Part shown: positions 34,838 to 46,070 of the stretch, piece by piece
Layout: each line of letters begins with the position of its first letter
Position numbering within the stretch: the stretch's first letter is position 1
Origin: Catonia carolina
Taxonomy: Eukaryota > Arthropoda > Insecta > Hemiptera > Achilidae
DNA: 64,000 nt
Assembly (NCBI GenBank): GCA_035578175.1
Contig: JAQMRL010000002.1
Coordinates: 101,906,748-101,970,747, forward strand
Reading direction: 5' to 3'
The notes under the pieces: generated by a model
What the model saw: the letters and a program-made list of their open reading frames with translations, nothing else
Databases searched by the model: none
Told to the model about the DNA's origin: nothing
Translations under genes and position numbers: made by a program

Positions 34838-35700
34838 TAAAAGTGTATAACTAAATTTGTAGAAATATTAAAAAACCTACGTTTTATTTTAAACGTTTTT
34901 TTCTACACGCTTAGTTAAGCGGTAATTAGTGATTTTCTGTATTTTTCTCATCAAACTCGGTAAAAAACGGGATTTTTTAATGTTACAGCCTTAGTATGCA
35001 TTTTACAACAAGAGTTTATTCATTAAAAGTTAAAAAGTACAAAATCTACCACTTTTATTCCAAAAATATTTCTTCTACAGAGCCTAGTTTTAGGTCAATT
35101 AGTGATTTCCCGTATTTTTTAAGTTCTACAGAGGTTGACTTTCCTTTTACGTCATTCGCTCATGATTAATTAGGTAGTTGTTCTTGAGGTAATCAGCCGA
35201 AAGGCTGGTTTGATCCTTTAGAGGCTTTACTAAGTAAAACGAGAAGTGAGGTGGTTTACTTATGCCTTCCTCACTGAGTGGAAAAGTACGCTTATCAGCA
35301 TGCCGGGCCCTCTGAAAAGCACATATTTTCCACTCTGCAAATGACACCTTCACTTCATTCACCACAGGGTCTGGCTGTATAATGAAATTTATTTCTTTTC
35401 AGAGGAAATGATTCTGATTAGTGTCTTTTGCACCTCTACCTCTTCTGTTTTAAATGATTCAGTCATTTAATTGGCTGACCATGTGATAAAAAACAGAACT
35501 ATTTATTTTAGCCCTGCAACTAAAAGATTGAGTGTAAATAATTTTACACTCTACGAGTCTGTTATGGGCAAAAAATTAGGTTATATTTTTCATTTTACAT
35601 TGTTTACCTAGTAATGATTAAACATAGGTTATATGTTTTGTAGTTTACATTGGCAAGAAAAAGTCGTGTGTTTCACACTAGATTTTTATAATTCAATCGT
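34838..35700. repeat. Older dispersed repeat, split by a SINE
   Basis: 34838-35175 together with 35574-35700 matches 56665-57235 block by block. Shared words include CGGTAA/CGATAA with GGGATTTTT, TATGCATTTTACAACAAG, CAAAAATATTTCTTCTACA, TCAATTAGTGATTTCCCGTA, TCATTTTACATTGTTTACC and GCAAGAAAAAGTCGTGTG. The class is unknown. It contains no long coding frame. The copy at 56.7 kb shows the empty site of the SINE. Confidence 0.75.
35176..35573 (-). repeat. AAC-tailed SINE-like repeat inserted in the older repeat
   Basis: AATTAGGT flanks the copy at 35168-35175 and 35574-35581. It is a full-length minus-strand copy with head word TGCCCATAACAGACTCGT at the right. The homologous locus at about 57095 lacks the insertion, which confirms the boundaries. 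A 72-codon frame within it is part of the repeat and not a gene. Confidence 0.9.
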
Positions 35701-36052
35701 AATGTAATAATAAAAGGCGACGATTTAACGATTGAGACAAACTATAAAGGTTAAATTGTATTAGCCAACGTAAATGTCCATATTTTCATTTTAATTAAAA
35801 TTAAGTCTTAAGATTTTAAAACATTTTGTGATCGATTTAGTTTGTAATTAGGCTAATGCTTTTGTTGTAATTTACTAACTGTATTAACTGACGTAAGTAA
35901 TTAATTTGTAATAAATATATTTTCTAATTTAAAGGAGGAATTATAGGTTTACCTACTTATCTTTAGTAGTCTTATTACGATCAGTGTTACGAGTGCAAGT
36001 GGTTAAGTTATATCATCTTAGTTAGTAGCAGTTTACTATTACAGGGCACTAC

Positions 36053-36078
36053 ACTATTATTATTATTATTATTATTAG
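36053..36078. repeat. TTA microsatellite
   Basis: About eight ATT/TTA units. Confidence 0.85.
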
Positions 36079-36079
36079 A

Positions 36080-36928
36080 GTCGACCATGAACTGCCCGCC
36101 GCTCAGGGCTTAGGGGTCACACCCGCACCATTTTACACATGATGCACCGACAACTACAATAACAACATCATTTACTTTTTACAAGTACATGTACAAATAC
36201 AAATAGCTATAGGTAGGCCTAAAATGTATGAGGGAGAATCAAGGTCTCCAGGTCGACCATCTCGACCGCCTTCTCACGTCACATTACAACTAGAAGACTA
36301 TCACTTTTAAATAGAGTAAATAAATAATTGTATATCCTATGTACCTGTATACGCTACAAGACATTCACACAACTAACAATATAAGCTCCCTTCTATTAAA
36401 TAAATTCCTCTCCTTTTAAGAGGATTATAGCCTTATAATTCCTCGCTAAATATTTATTTTTTGAATCTTGGAATTCCAATAGTTCTGGAACAAATAATAA
36501 ATTTATTATTATCATCAAGCTGTATTAAATTGATTTTGACATCTTTACCAATATCATCTTATACAGTATTCAAAACACCTGGCTATTTTCTTAGTAGACA
36601 ACACCTTAGTAGTAAACCGTTTACCTAGGTATTTCAAATTCTGTAAATTTTTATCTTTAGGGGTTGTACAAAAAGTTTTAAGCGACTGTACAAGTGATTG
36701 AAGTTGTACATAGTCATCTATAATATTTTTGTTCAGGTTATGGGAGAATGAATATGGAAAGGGTAAATGCGTAACCTACAGTTACTCTGGGGTAGGATTA
36801 ACATATTTCCGCTTTTTTTTTAGAATATTCGAAAATAAAAATTGAAGTAACACAATTGTGCAAAAGCAGAGAAGGAATGATACATATACAATGGCAGAAA
36901 ATACAAAACTAAATAATAAATGTTATGG
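36080..36928. other. No gene recognised
   Basis: Unassigned, mostly AT-rich. GGTAGGCCTAAAATG near 36212 carries the TAGGCCTA word. Confidence 0.4.
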
Positions 36929-36938
36929 ACATGTATTT

Positions 36939-37289
36939 CTCCTCCTCCTCCTCCTCCTCCTCCTCCACCTCCACCTCCACCTGCTCCTCCTCCTCCACCA
37001 CCTCCTTCTCCTCCTCCTCCTCCTCCTCCTTCTTTTCCTTCTCACAATCAAGGATTAGGCTTCCGTCTACTCCGACTCACAACAGCGACAACGACAAACT
37101 ACTGAATTATTGCCATCTTTTGCGTGGCCTCCCAACATCTCTCCTCTCCACCGGTCTGTATTGCAAAAATACTGAGAAGCATCCTTTCATCAGGCATTCT
37201 CTCTGTATGCTCCCTACATCGATTACGACGTTCTGCAATCTTCCCATTCAGGTTGTAAACATCCAGTTTCGTTCTTATATCCTCAATGC
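36939..37289 (-). mobile_element. 5'-truncated LINE copy, 10-bp target duplication
   Basis: ACATGTATTT flanks the insert at 36929-36938 and 37290-37299. On the minus strand it encodes EDIRTKLDVYNLNGKIAERR and an HTERMPDERM segment, the LINE C-terminus. It ends at the conserved CAAGGATTAGG 3' end and a tail of about 100 bp of TCC/ACC/TTC units (36939-37045). The tail is far longer than in the neighbouring copy at 38669, so it has expanded. Confidence 0.88.
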
Positions 37290-37332
37290 ACATGTATTTA
37301 GGATGAATAATGACAGATTTACAAAACATTTT

Positions 37333-38669
37333 TCGCAAACCTGCGAATTTTACATTTCTTTAATATGTGTTGGAAATATCACATAGTTCCCAAAGAATGG
37401 TTAGAAGCAAAGGTTATTTCCCTCTATAAAAAAGGGGGTAGAACGGACCCAAATAATTACAGAGTTATCAGTTTGCTGGACACCAACTATAAAGTATATG
37501 CAAGAATAATCAATTCAAGACTAAGGAGGATTGTGGATAGTTTGATTTCAGAGGAACAGATGGGTTTCAGAAAAGGAAGGTCATGCTCAGATGCAATTTT
37601 TACCATGAACCAAATTATATCAAAAAGACGAGAGTTTAACCTTGAAACTCATCTAGCATTTATAGACTTTATGAAGGCGTTCGACTCTGTCAATCGTAAT
37701 CTTTTATGGTCTATACTTGAATCTAAAGGATACCCAAAGCATATTATTCAAGTTATGAAGGGATTGTATGAGGGGACAACAATCCGTCTGCAAGTAAATG
37801 ATAAGGTAACAGAAGCCATCTTGGTAAATGGGGGAGTTCGACAGGGCTGCAGTATGTCGCCGACTTTATTTAATATATATATAGACGACATGTTGCAAAC
37901 ATGGAAAATAGGCATTAATTCAGGAATACAACTCTCAGAACAGATGAAGCTCAATCACATGATCTATGCAGATGACTTGGTATTAATACAACAAAGCGAA
38001 GACGAGTTACAGAAAGCGGTTTTTAGGTTGGACAAAATGTCTGAGAAATATAATTTGAAAATATCGCAGACAAAAACTAAAACTATGGCATTTAAAGGAA
38101 AATACACCGTAAGAACTAAAATAGAATTAGGAGGAAGAGTGCTTGAACAAGTCTCTCATTTCAAATATCTTGGTAATGATGTTTCGTATGACTTTGACAA
38201 AGATGTGCTTTACAAACTATCTAAATTTCAAAGCATTTGTGGTAATATACATAAACATCTGAAACGGAAAACAAGAAAAGATACGAGACTTAAGTTTTAC
38301 GATACAATTGCTGTCCCTACTTTGATGTATGGCAGTGAGTCCTGGATACATACGAAAAAGGTAGACAGCAAAATCCAGGCTGCAGAAATGAGATTCTTAC
38401 GAAGTGTATATGGATGCAGCCGAAGAGATAGGCTACGAAATGAAGAAATTAGAAAAACACTGAATGCTTTACCGTTGCTAGACAGAATCAAGCAGAACAG
38501 AAACAGATGGTGCAGCCATTTGAATCGCATGCCAGGCGAGAGAATACCAAAAGCCGCCAGAAACTACAAACCTACAGGAAGAAGAGATATAGGACGACCG
38601 AGGAACAGATGGGTACCGGAACAGGTTCAAGAAACCTAATCCTTGGAAGTGAAGAAGAAGAAGAAGAAG
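37333..38669 (+). mobile_element. LINE copy with open RT frame and exact 12-bp target duplication
   Basis: ACAAAACATTTT occurs at 37321-37332 and 38670-38681. The 1337-bp insert is 5'-truncated within the reverse transcriptase region and ends ACCTAATCCTTGGAAGTG followed by about six GAA units. It lies 44 bp from an oppositely oriented copy of the same family. Exact duplications, a short pure tail and an unbroken frame all point to recent insertion. Confidence 0.95.
37365..38639 (+). CDS. LINE reverse transcriptase, N-terminally truncated
   Basis: The 424-codon frame is open from the insertion boundary, so the first Met is only nominal. The protein is an RNA-dependent DNA polymerase for target-primed integration. 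Blocks in order: YKKGGRTDPNNYRVISLL (21-38), GFRKGRS (67-73), AFIDFMKAFDSV with catalytic Asp (98-109), GVRQGCSMSPTLFNIYIDD (157-175) and YADD with the other two catalytic Asp residues (201-204). The C-terminal part has HFKYLGNDVS (265-274), LMYGSESW (320-327), IQAAEMRFLRSV (337-348) and GRPRNRW (410-416). The endonuclease domain is missing, so this copy cannot move on its own. I did not assign the LINE clade. Confidence 0.93.
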   Translation: MCWKYHIVPKEWLEAKVISLYKKGGRTDPNNYRVISLLDTNYKVYARIINSRLRRIVDSLISEEQMGFRKGRSCSDAIFTMNQIISKRREFNLETHLAFIDFMKAFDSVNRNLLWSILESKGYPKHIIQVMKGLYEGTTIRLQVNDKVTEAILVNGGVRQGCSMSPTLFNIYIDDMLQTWKIGINSGIQLSEQMKLNHMIYADDLVLIQQSEDELQKAVFRLDKMSEKYNLKISQTKTKTMAFKGKYTVRTKIELGGRVLEQVSHFKYLGNDVSYDFDKDVLYKLSKFQSICGNIHKHLKRKTRKDTRLKFYDTIAVPTLMYGSESWIHTKKVDSKIQAAEMRFLRSVYGCSRRDRLRNEEIRKTLNALPLLDRIKQNRNRWCSHLNRMPGERIPKAARNYKPTGRRDIGRPRNRWVPEQVQET

Positions 38670-38689
38670 ACAAAACATTTTGGTAATCG

Positions 38690-38691
<2 letters not shown>

Positions 38692-38736
<45 letters not shown>

Positions 38737-38742
38737 AGAGCC
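38692..38742. repeat. GA microsatellite
   Basis: About 20 AG units followed by GGGAGGGAGAG, starting just after the LINE's right-hand target duplication. It is separate from the GAA tail. Confidence 0.95.
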
Positions 38743-38749
38743 ATCACTA

Positions 38750-38990
38750 AAATTTTATAATCTTGTTTTGCAAACTTCAATCACTTGCAGTTAAGAAGAT
38801 AAGAAAGGGTGATATTCTGAAGAAATACATGTTATTTTTAAACCTTCATAGCAATAATAATTTATTATCATATAACATACTTTCAGCAGCAAGCTAAGCT
38901 CCTCGCGCAGTTGTTTCATCTATAACTTATTACAATATAGTAGGCCTACCTTAATTTTTAAAGCAACAAGATACAAAAAAAACCTCTATC
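38750..38990. other. No gene recognised
   Basis: AT-rich spacer with one GTAGGCCTACC word near 38940. Confidence 0.4.
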
Positions 38991-39007
38991 TTCACGTATA
39001 AAGAGTA

Positions 39008-39433
39008 TGTAAAAGAGTTTGTATGTGTTGTTTGTTTAGGAAATCAGCCTAAAGGCTGGTTTGAACATGTAGGGGCTTTACTAAGCAAAACTAGGAGTTA
39101 GGTGGTTTACATTTGATTTCCTCACTAAGTGGAAAAGTATGTTTTTCTACATGCTAAGGCCTCTGAAAAGAATCTACTTTCCACCTTGCAAATGACAACT
39201 TCACTTTATTTACCACAGGGTCTGGCTGTATAATGAAATTCATTACTCTCAGAGGAGATAACTGTGATTAGTGTCTTTTGCACCTCTACCTTTTCTGTTC
39301 TGAAATGTTCAAGTCATATAATTGGCTGATCATGTGATAAGAAACACAACTATTTTTCGTAGCCCTGGAACTAGCAAATCGAGTGTACATAATTTAACAC
39401 TTCACCTTCCTGTTAGGGCAGGTTTGTTTGTAG
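39008..39433 (-). repeat. AAC-tailed SINE-like repeat, minus strand
   Basis: The repeat core spans 39026-39420. GTATAAAGAGTA occurs at 38996-39007 and 39434-39445 and is a plausible 12-bp target duplication if the tail and head are slightly extended. Head word reverse is TGCCCTAACAGGAAGG. Confidence 0.82.
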
Positions 39434-39445
39434 GTATAAAGAGTA

Positions 39446-41285
39446 AAAAAAAGAACACACAAGACACTTAAATCTTATTTTTAAATAAAATTAAATTAAA
39501 TTAGGCACTAAACCGAATATTTCTGTGTGTCACAAACACTAATCGTTCATGAATTCATCATTCAAATTTTATTCATTAAATAATACGATGAAATCGGTTT
39601 TAAGATAATGCAGCTCTTCCCAAAGACTCAATTTTCTAAAAATCCGCAGATGTGCTCTATAAATGTTACCTAAAAAAAGTAAATCATTTTAATTTCGACC
39701 ACTTGATTCTGAAGGGTAAAAGAGAGTATAATTACCCTAAATAAATAAATATTATATTTTTACCTTCCTAACTAATATTAATTCTGGAAATTAGTAGGCC
39801 TGTTAGTATTCTTGAAGTGATATACCTAGAGTAAGATAAAGTGTAGAGTGAAACCCGGAAATGCAATAAAATGGTCTATTTAATGCCCAACCGAATGTCA
39901 TAATGGAAAAAGTAGGACAATTTTGAGATCGGAATATAGATTTTATGATTTCTGTCCGTTGAATTTAATTTCCGTGGCTTGAGAGGTAACACTAAAACTA
40001 TGACGGTAAAAGTGCCCTGGTTACGAGTGTTTTAAAAGCTGTAGTTCTTTGGGTTATTTTATGAGAAGGAAACGAGGTGAAGTTCACGGTACACAAATCA
40101 AAACGTTCGTTTCGCGATCCAGTAGAAAATAAAGAGTAAAACAAAAGGGGAGAAGAAATCGGTGGAGTCGACCTTGGGGCTCCCCCACATAATTGCACAT
40201 GCTTCCTTCCCCGCCCAACTAATAAGGAGGGGTGCTAAGTATATGAATGTGTGAGTGTGTGTCAGTGTGCCATATGGCGTATGGTGAATACCATGAATAC
40301 GGTAGACGCAATGGAAGTTGCCAGCGACGACTTCAGATACTAACTAAGCACAACGATGAAAAGAGTGCACACACAACGAATCAGAGGGCTAAATTGGTTA
40401 GAATTGTGCCTCGATTTCCAGATCGGAGAAGGTTGTAATCGATAAAGATTTGAAACGAAATTACTTTGTATGGCCCTGTACACTGTACATAAATGGAGGT
40501 GGTAACAAAAGCGCCACCATCTGTTACATACTGCAACCGGTTGTTAGTATCGGATAGCCCTAAACAACGCCTTTCATTTCACCAATTCGTACTATTTATT
40601 TCTTTGTCGCGATGAGGCTTATAAAGTTCATGATGTATTCGCATTATTTCTATTGTTACAAAACGCGTTGATTTATTGTTTAGTAAGTAGGTAGCTACTA
40701 GTAATATCATTACAATGAAATAGCACCGATAATGATGATCTAGCCAAAAGAAACTTCCGGTTTATCGAGCAATGTAATTAAACTAGCAATTACTAGCCTT
40801 AAAAATTGTCATTAAGTAAACTGGTGTATTGCTTCTCCCGATTATCCCGGTTTCTTTCCACATTTCAATTTTTCAAGGTGTTTATTGCTGAGATTAAAGG
40901 CTCGTAATTGCTACTGTCGGGGGAACTGATAACGAATAAGTCTTGCCATAAAATGCCAGTTAATGCCTACTTGTTTTGTTAATTAAACAGAGCCTTCGTC
41001 TCGTATATTTGGTTCTGCTTTTGCCAGAAAATCCTACTTCCAGGAGCCCTTGTCTCGATCTCTGGACAAGGCATGGCGCCATGTGGGCTGTCGTTATGAA
41101 AGAAGAGTGTTGTTATGTAGAAGAAAGAAGTGATGATTTGTGATTTCCAATCCCTACGAAGGAAATGAACAAACTTTCAGATCTCTGGATTACCGAGAAG
41201 TTAAATAATTAGCGATGAGCGAGGAAGTGAGTCTTTCAGTCATTGAGGGTTTCACATTAGTATACATTCGTACATAATAAAACAT
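39446..41285. other. No gene recognised
   Basis: Mostly AT-rich. 40150-40440 is more balanced in composition, with GTGTGAGTGTGTGTCAGTGT, but has no recognisable domain, promoter or splice pattern that I can support. Confidence 0.35.
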
Positions 41286-41287
41286 TA

Positions 41288-41883
41288 TGCAGGGCGTTTC
41301 ATAATGTACTTCGGGGTTACCAAAATTCAGTACAAAAAAGTATTTCAGTTACAAGAATGAAATACTGTACGAAAGAGCACTTCAAATAGTTTTTTTTGAA
41401 CGACTTAATTTTCTAGCAAGATGGTTGTCCTGCCCATTTTCATAACGAGGTTCGACGGTACCTTAACACTACATTGCCTCCGTGCTGGATAGGACGCGCG
41501 TCTGAAGAAGACCAACACATTATGCTATGGCCACCAAGATCACCAGACCTCACGCCATGTGACTTCTTTCTCTGGGGTTATGTGAAAGACAAGGTGTTTA
41601 TCCCACCAATGCCAAACGATATCGCTGAGCTGAAGGATCGCATAATCAATGCAATAAACTCTATCGAAAGGGATTTGTTAGAACGTGTTTGGCAAGAGCT
41701 AGACTTTCATGTTGATGTGGGCGTGTCACCAAAGGAGCACATTTTGAACATTTAGGCTATAGATGTTTGAAAATAACTGTTTGAGTCCCTGCATCGGCCC
41801 ATAAAACTTTCATTTAGATAAGAGAAATAGTTTTTTTGTACTGAATTTTAGTAACCCCGAAGAACATTATGAAACGCCCTGTT
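41288..41883 (+). mobile_element. Internally deleted Tc1/mariner element
   Basis: CAGGGCGTTTCATAATGTAC at 41290 is matched by its inverse at 41881. The inverted similarity extends about 48 bp with two mismatches. TA lies outside both ends (41286-41287 and 41884-41885). The 596-bp element keeps only the C-terminal third of the transposase, so it is non-autonomous. Confidence 0.9.
41413..41755 (+). pseudogene. Tc1/mariner transposase C-terminal fragment
   Basis: Just after an in-frame TAG the sequence reads QDGCPAHFHNEVRRYLN, with the second catalytic Asp. It continues to WPPRSPDLTPCDFFLWGYVK, with the third acidic residue, and ends VSPKEHILNI. From the Asp of QDG to the Asp of CDFF there are 46 intervening residues, unlike the 34 of classic mariner, so it belongs to a different lineage of the superfamily. 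The N-terminal domain and first catalytic Asp are deleted. Confidence 0.88.
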
Positions 41884-41889
41884 TATTAA

Positions 41890-44740
41890 CATCGATTGAA
41901 AAGTAAGCGAGCTAATTATGTGACTACTATATTTTATGAAAGTATTTGATTAACGTTGAGAAGATATTGTAATTTCTAGAAAATAATCAGAGTAATGAAT
42001 GCTTTACCTAGTAGTAAAAGTAATCTGAGGCGGTGAGTCACAGTGGTACGTACAAGTCACAAACTTGAAATTTTCGGGTTTTTTGTGTATAAAGACTTTT
42101 TATCAACTCGACGAGTACTTCACTGAAAAATCCTTTCCAAAAAAAGTTACATTTTCATTTACAGATTCATTCACTCATCACTAATTCTCTTAACTTCCAG
42201 GTCACCGAGAGAGCTAAAAATTGGCATATTATTCCTTTAGGAACGTAATAGAAGAGTTAAAATAGGAGTAATAACCCAAAACCATAAATGGTATTAATGT
42301 AGCTTCGCCAAGAGGTGTAATCCTAAAAATCTACATTTGTTGGTAAGCTATTTTTAAATGACACCTAGAAAAAAAACCTAAAAAAAATAAAAGAGTAGAT
42401 TGAGACCAGGAAAACTGGGAAAACAATAAACTAGTTTATACATTACACTTTTCCTTTGCTAACAGAACAGGTAGCTAAACAAAAATAAATTGAAGCTAAA
42501 CAGATAGTTAAGAATTACAGAATTTTCTTCGATAAGAAATAGTAATAATACCATAGCGTATAGAAGAAATCTCTTCTATACTAGTAATATAAGTATAAGA
42601 TAATACTAATAATCTTTAAACAGGTTTTTAAATTTTTATTTTTGTTATCAATCAATTTAAAGTACCCGAACTCAGTAGCAGGTGCACTGTTCATAAAATA
42701 TAAGTTACATTTAAGATTTCAGTACAAATTTGCACTCTCATTAAATGAAAACCGATAATAATCATTCTATTTACTTAAACAAATAAAGATTGCTGCTCAA
42801 AAAACGAGTTGAAACAAAAACAAAATAAAGTTGATTTTTGGTAAAAATAAGGGAGGTAAAATTAGATAAAATTATAAAAAAATAAATAATAAAATGACCA
42901 TCACCGGTTTTAATCAATGAGGGGAAAGGGTGAAGAGGTGCGGGGTCGTTACTCCATTTAGGTATATCAATAAAAAAAAAATAAGTTGTCTGTTCAAGTA
43001 CACTGATTACATCTAAATACATAAGATCCTCAATACACCAATATTTTTCCCCAATGCGCGCAAGGATGTGTGTTTGTGTTGCAACATCAACGGGTGACTA
43101 AAAATTAAACCATCATTTTTGTCTGTTTGGAATAAACCTAATTATAATATAATCATAAATATTTTGTAAATAGAATGCCTTTTCCAAAAATGATTGGTTT
43201 TTTTCATAAATTTCCGTATTTTTAATATAGAATATAATTATTGTAAAGTACAGTATTGATTGCCATTTTGTTCAGCAAATAATAAAATATGATATACAAC
43301 CGTTAATTGAAAATTCCGATTCATTTAAAGGGAGTCGGGAGTCCAAAAATTTTATATTTTGAATTTTTTTGCGTATTTACATTTTATAGAATTTCAAAAT
43401 TTTATGATTAATTTTATATATTTAGCTACTATTGTTATTTGACGTACCTTTCTATTTGTAATGTTTTTTTTTAATTTGTGCTGCAAATAGAATTTTTATC
43501 CAGTACGTATTTGCGACATTAAGCCGAATGTTTTGCTGTAACTTTGATTAGAACTAAGCTAGCGTGATGATTTTTGTTTTGAATTATTTAGAACTTCCGT
43601 ATAGTGTCCCAGTAATTATCAAGACTATCACAGAATTTGTGATTATGGACACATCTAGGACCTTGCCTGTTTCAATACTAGTAGCTGACACTACTCCATT
43701 TAGTGACTGATGGCCCCTTTTACCAGGTTGCATGGAATCCTGCAGAAAAATTTCTATTTCCGTTGTCATAATCAATCTACATTTAAGCACAGCCTCCTCA
43801 ACAGCTCGCTTTATATTGTATGAAGCAAGTTTACTAATACAAGCTTAGTGACTATGAAACTGGGATGAACTAATGTAAGTTAAATTTTTTAGTATTTTTT
43901 CATTTCCGAAAAATTAATATTTTAGCACAAGGGAACATTTTCTCAGCAACCACACAAACAATTTTGATGAAAATTTCAGGGTAGTTAACTTTCATAAGGA
44001 TGCATAGTTTCTAAAAATAGCATGTAAAAAAAAATGTTTTCTAAATTACTTTACAGCTGTAAGTTTCAAAATTTCATAAATCTGAAAGGTGAGCCGAATT
44101 TAATTTTTTATCTTTGTTAAAAATCAAAATATTATAGAAATGTTATATTCATAATGTATATAAAAGCATAATAATGTTGTAGGAAAATATGATGCATAAT
44201 GCTCTAACCAGTACAAGCTGAGAAAATGTTCTTTAGCAAGCATGGTGAATTATAGGACTGCCGTGTCTCCTTAAAAGTTAATTTGTTTACATATTCACTC
44301 TAAAAAAATCGATTTTTTTTTTAGCATTCATTAGATCTCAAGTGATATTTAATTTATTTTATTTGGCTTTGTTTATATGTGTAAAGTTCAGTGGTGAGCA
44401 CTGAGAAAAAATCTGTAATTAGAACAAAATAATAATATAAAAACGAGTTTATATACAGGGTGTCAATCAGTCCATCGAAAGAAATAAGTAGGATTAAACC
44501 GTCATAATTTCAGCGATACTGTTTTAGTTTTTTTAAAGTTTCAATATTTATGTAGAAGGAAAAGACCGACCGCGCGTGGAGAATATTACTTATCTTGATT
44601 GTTGTTTGGATGAGAAATGGAATAGATCCGGGAAGTTTAGGATTAGAATAGAATAAGCGAAAAACAAATTTGACTGCCCACGAAAATCATTGTACATCAA
44701 GTCCTTAGATCTTACAAGCATAACACGATTACTCCAATGT
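41890..44740. other. No gene recognised
   Basis: Long AT-rich stretch. A word like ACAGGGTGTCAATCAGTCC at 44456 resembles a transposon end, but no partner was found. Short frames at 42771 and 43584 have no domain. Confidence 0.35.
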
Positions 44741-44744
44741 TAGC

Positions 44745-45195
44745 AGTAAATGCTATGTCTCTTATTGAGAAGACATAAGTCTTCTCAATATTATATGATG
44801 GAGTTAAAGTATGGATTCTCACTTACATCACAAGGCGTTTGGATGCTTTTGCCATGTATGTTGCCGACGAATACTCAAGAGTCTCCTGAATGCACCATAT
44901 AGCCTAACTAAAAAATTAAGAAAAATAAAGAGGATTCTAGGCATTTATAGATGACATATTTCTTATATTTCTTACGTTGGTCGTATTATGAGAGGGGAGT
45001 TAAATATGAGTTGTTGAAGTAAAATCGAAAAGCTAAGAGGGTTCCTGGCCGAAGACGAACATCGTGGATTAAAATGTAAGACAGTGGACTGATCTCACGC
45101 CAATGGATCTTTTCAAATCTGCAAAGGACAGGATTAGACGGATCATGATGATCGTTAACGTCTACTGGGAATATGGAACTAGAAAACAGTTTTAA
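44745..45195 (+). pseudogene. LINE C-terminal relic (second family)
   Basis: The order YDGVKVWILTYITRRLDAF, then a MRGE-type segment, then WPKTNIVD in one frame and VRQWTDLTPMDLFKSAKDRI with RRIMMIVNVYWEYGTRK near the end is the C-terminus of a LINE family known from insects. Several stops and frameshifts are present. Related to the relic at 33280. Confidence 0.65.
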
Positions 45196-45858
45196 TTTGA
45201 GTTAGCTGTAGGTTTCTAAAGATTATCTTGTAGAGATCGAAATGTGTAAGGAATTAAAATTTATTAAATTGTTGATGAAAGGGTAGAAAATTTTGAATTT
45301 TTTGGTTAATATAACTAGGTTGAGCTGTATAAATTCTGAATGGTCGGAATCACATAAATGCGAGCTTCTTGCAATTGCAGGGCTGTCAGATTGGTCACTT
45401 TACCGGATTTATTACATTAGTCAAAGGCATTTGCCCGGTCTGAATTGCAACTCTGCTCGACCATCGTTACCACTTCACTAATTTAACAATCATGAGTACA
45501 AAGTCTAGTTTTATGAATACCCTTTCGTCGATACTTTTTCCTCGTCAGTAATACTACGACCATCTTTTGTCAGTTATTGTTCTAGTAATATTTATTTACA
45601 TTTAGCGAAAGTTAATATAAAAATAAAGAATATACTTAAGAAGCAATAGGATATAAATAACGAGATAAGTAAGTTTAGGTTAAAAACACAAAATTAATTA
45701 ATTTAAGTTTTTTATTATTATTATTAGGTTTAGGTATTTAGATTATTTATTTAAAACGTATTTAATTATATTAATAAAATCATGACTTCTAAAAATAATC
45801 AGTATTAAAAATAAAACAAATAGAACTAACTGAATATTATACCACGATAACCATTAAA

Positions 45859-46060
45859 GTAGTGAATGAAGCGGTATGGTAGTGGATGAAGTGTCATTTG
45901 CAGGGTGGAAATCAGGTGCTGCTCGGAGGGCCTGGCATGCTGATAAGCATACTATTTCAACTCAGTAAGGAAGGCAATAGTAAACCACCTCACTTCTCGA
46001 ATTATTACTATAGACTCTAGAGGTTCAAACCAGCATTTCGGCTGTTGACCTAAAAAACAA
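45859..46060 (+). repeat. 5'-truncated AAC-tailed SINE-like copy
   Basis: AACCATTAAA occurs at 45849-45858 and 46061-46070. The copy lacks the first half of the family and begins near GGATGAAGTGTCATTTGC, running to the end and AACAAC tail. 5' truncation with an intact target duplication is the hallmark of incomplete reverse transcription. Confidence 0.88.
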
Positions 46061-46070
46061 CAACCATTAA

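Noticed and set aside
35147..35365. 72-codon frame similar to one at 6163-6378
   Set aside because: Both frames are read from copies of the AAC-tailed SINE-like repeat, in opposite genomic orientation. They are not kept open in the other copies.
36858..37386. Ser- and Pro-rich frames over 36920-37045
   Set aside because: The tract is the expanded tail of a minus-strand LINE insertion. The downstream part of the longest frame is antisense LINE sequence.
37748..38780. Minus-strand frames antisense to the reverse transcriptase
   Set aside because: They are shadows of the real LINE frame, and the last one also crosses the GA microsatellite.
44456..44480. ACAGGGTGTCAATCAGTCC as a transposon end
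   Set aside because: No inverted partner or repeated copy was found in the window.
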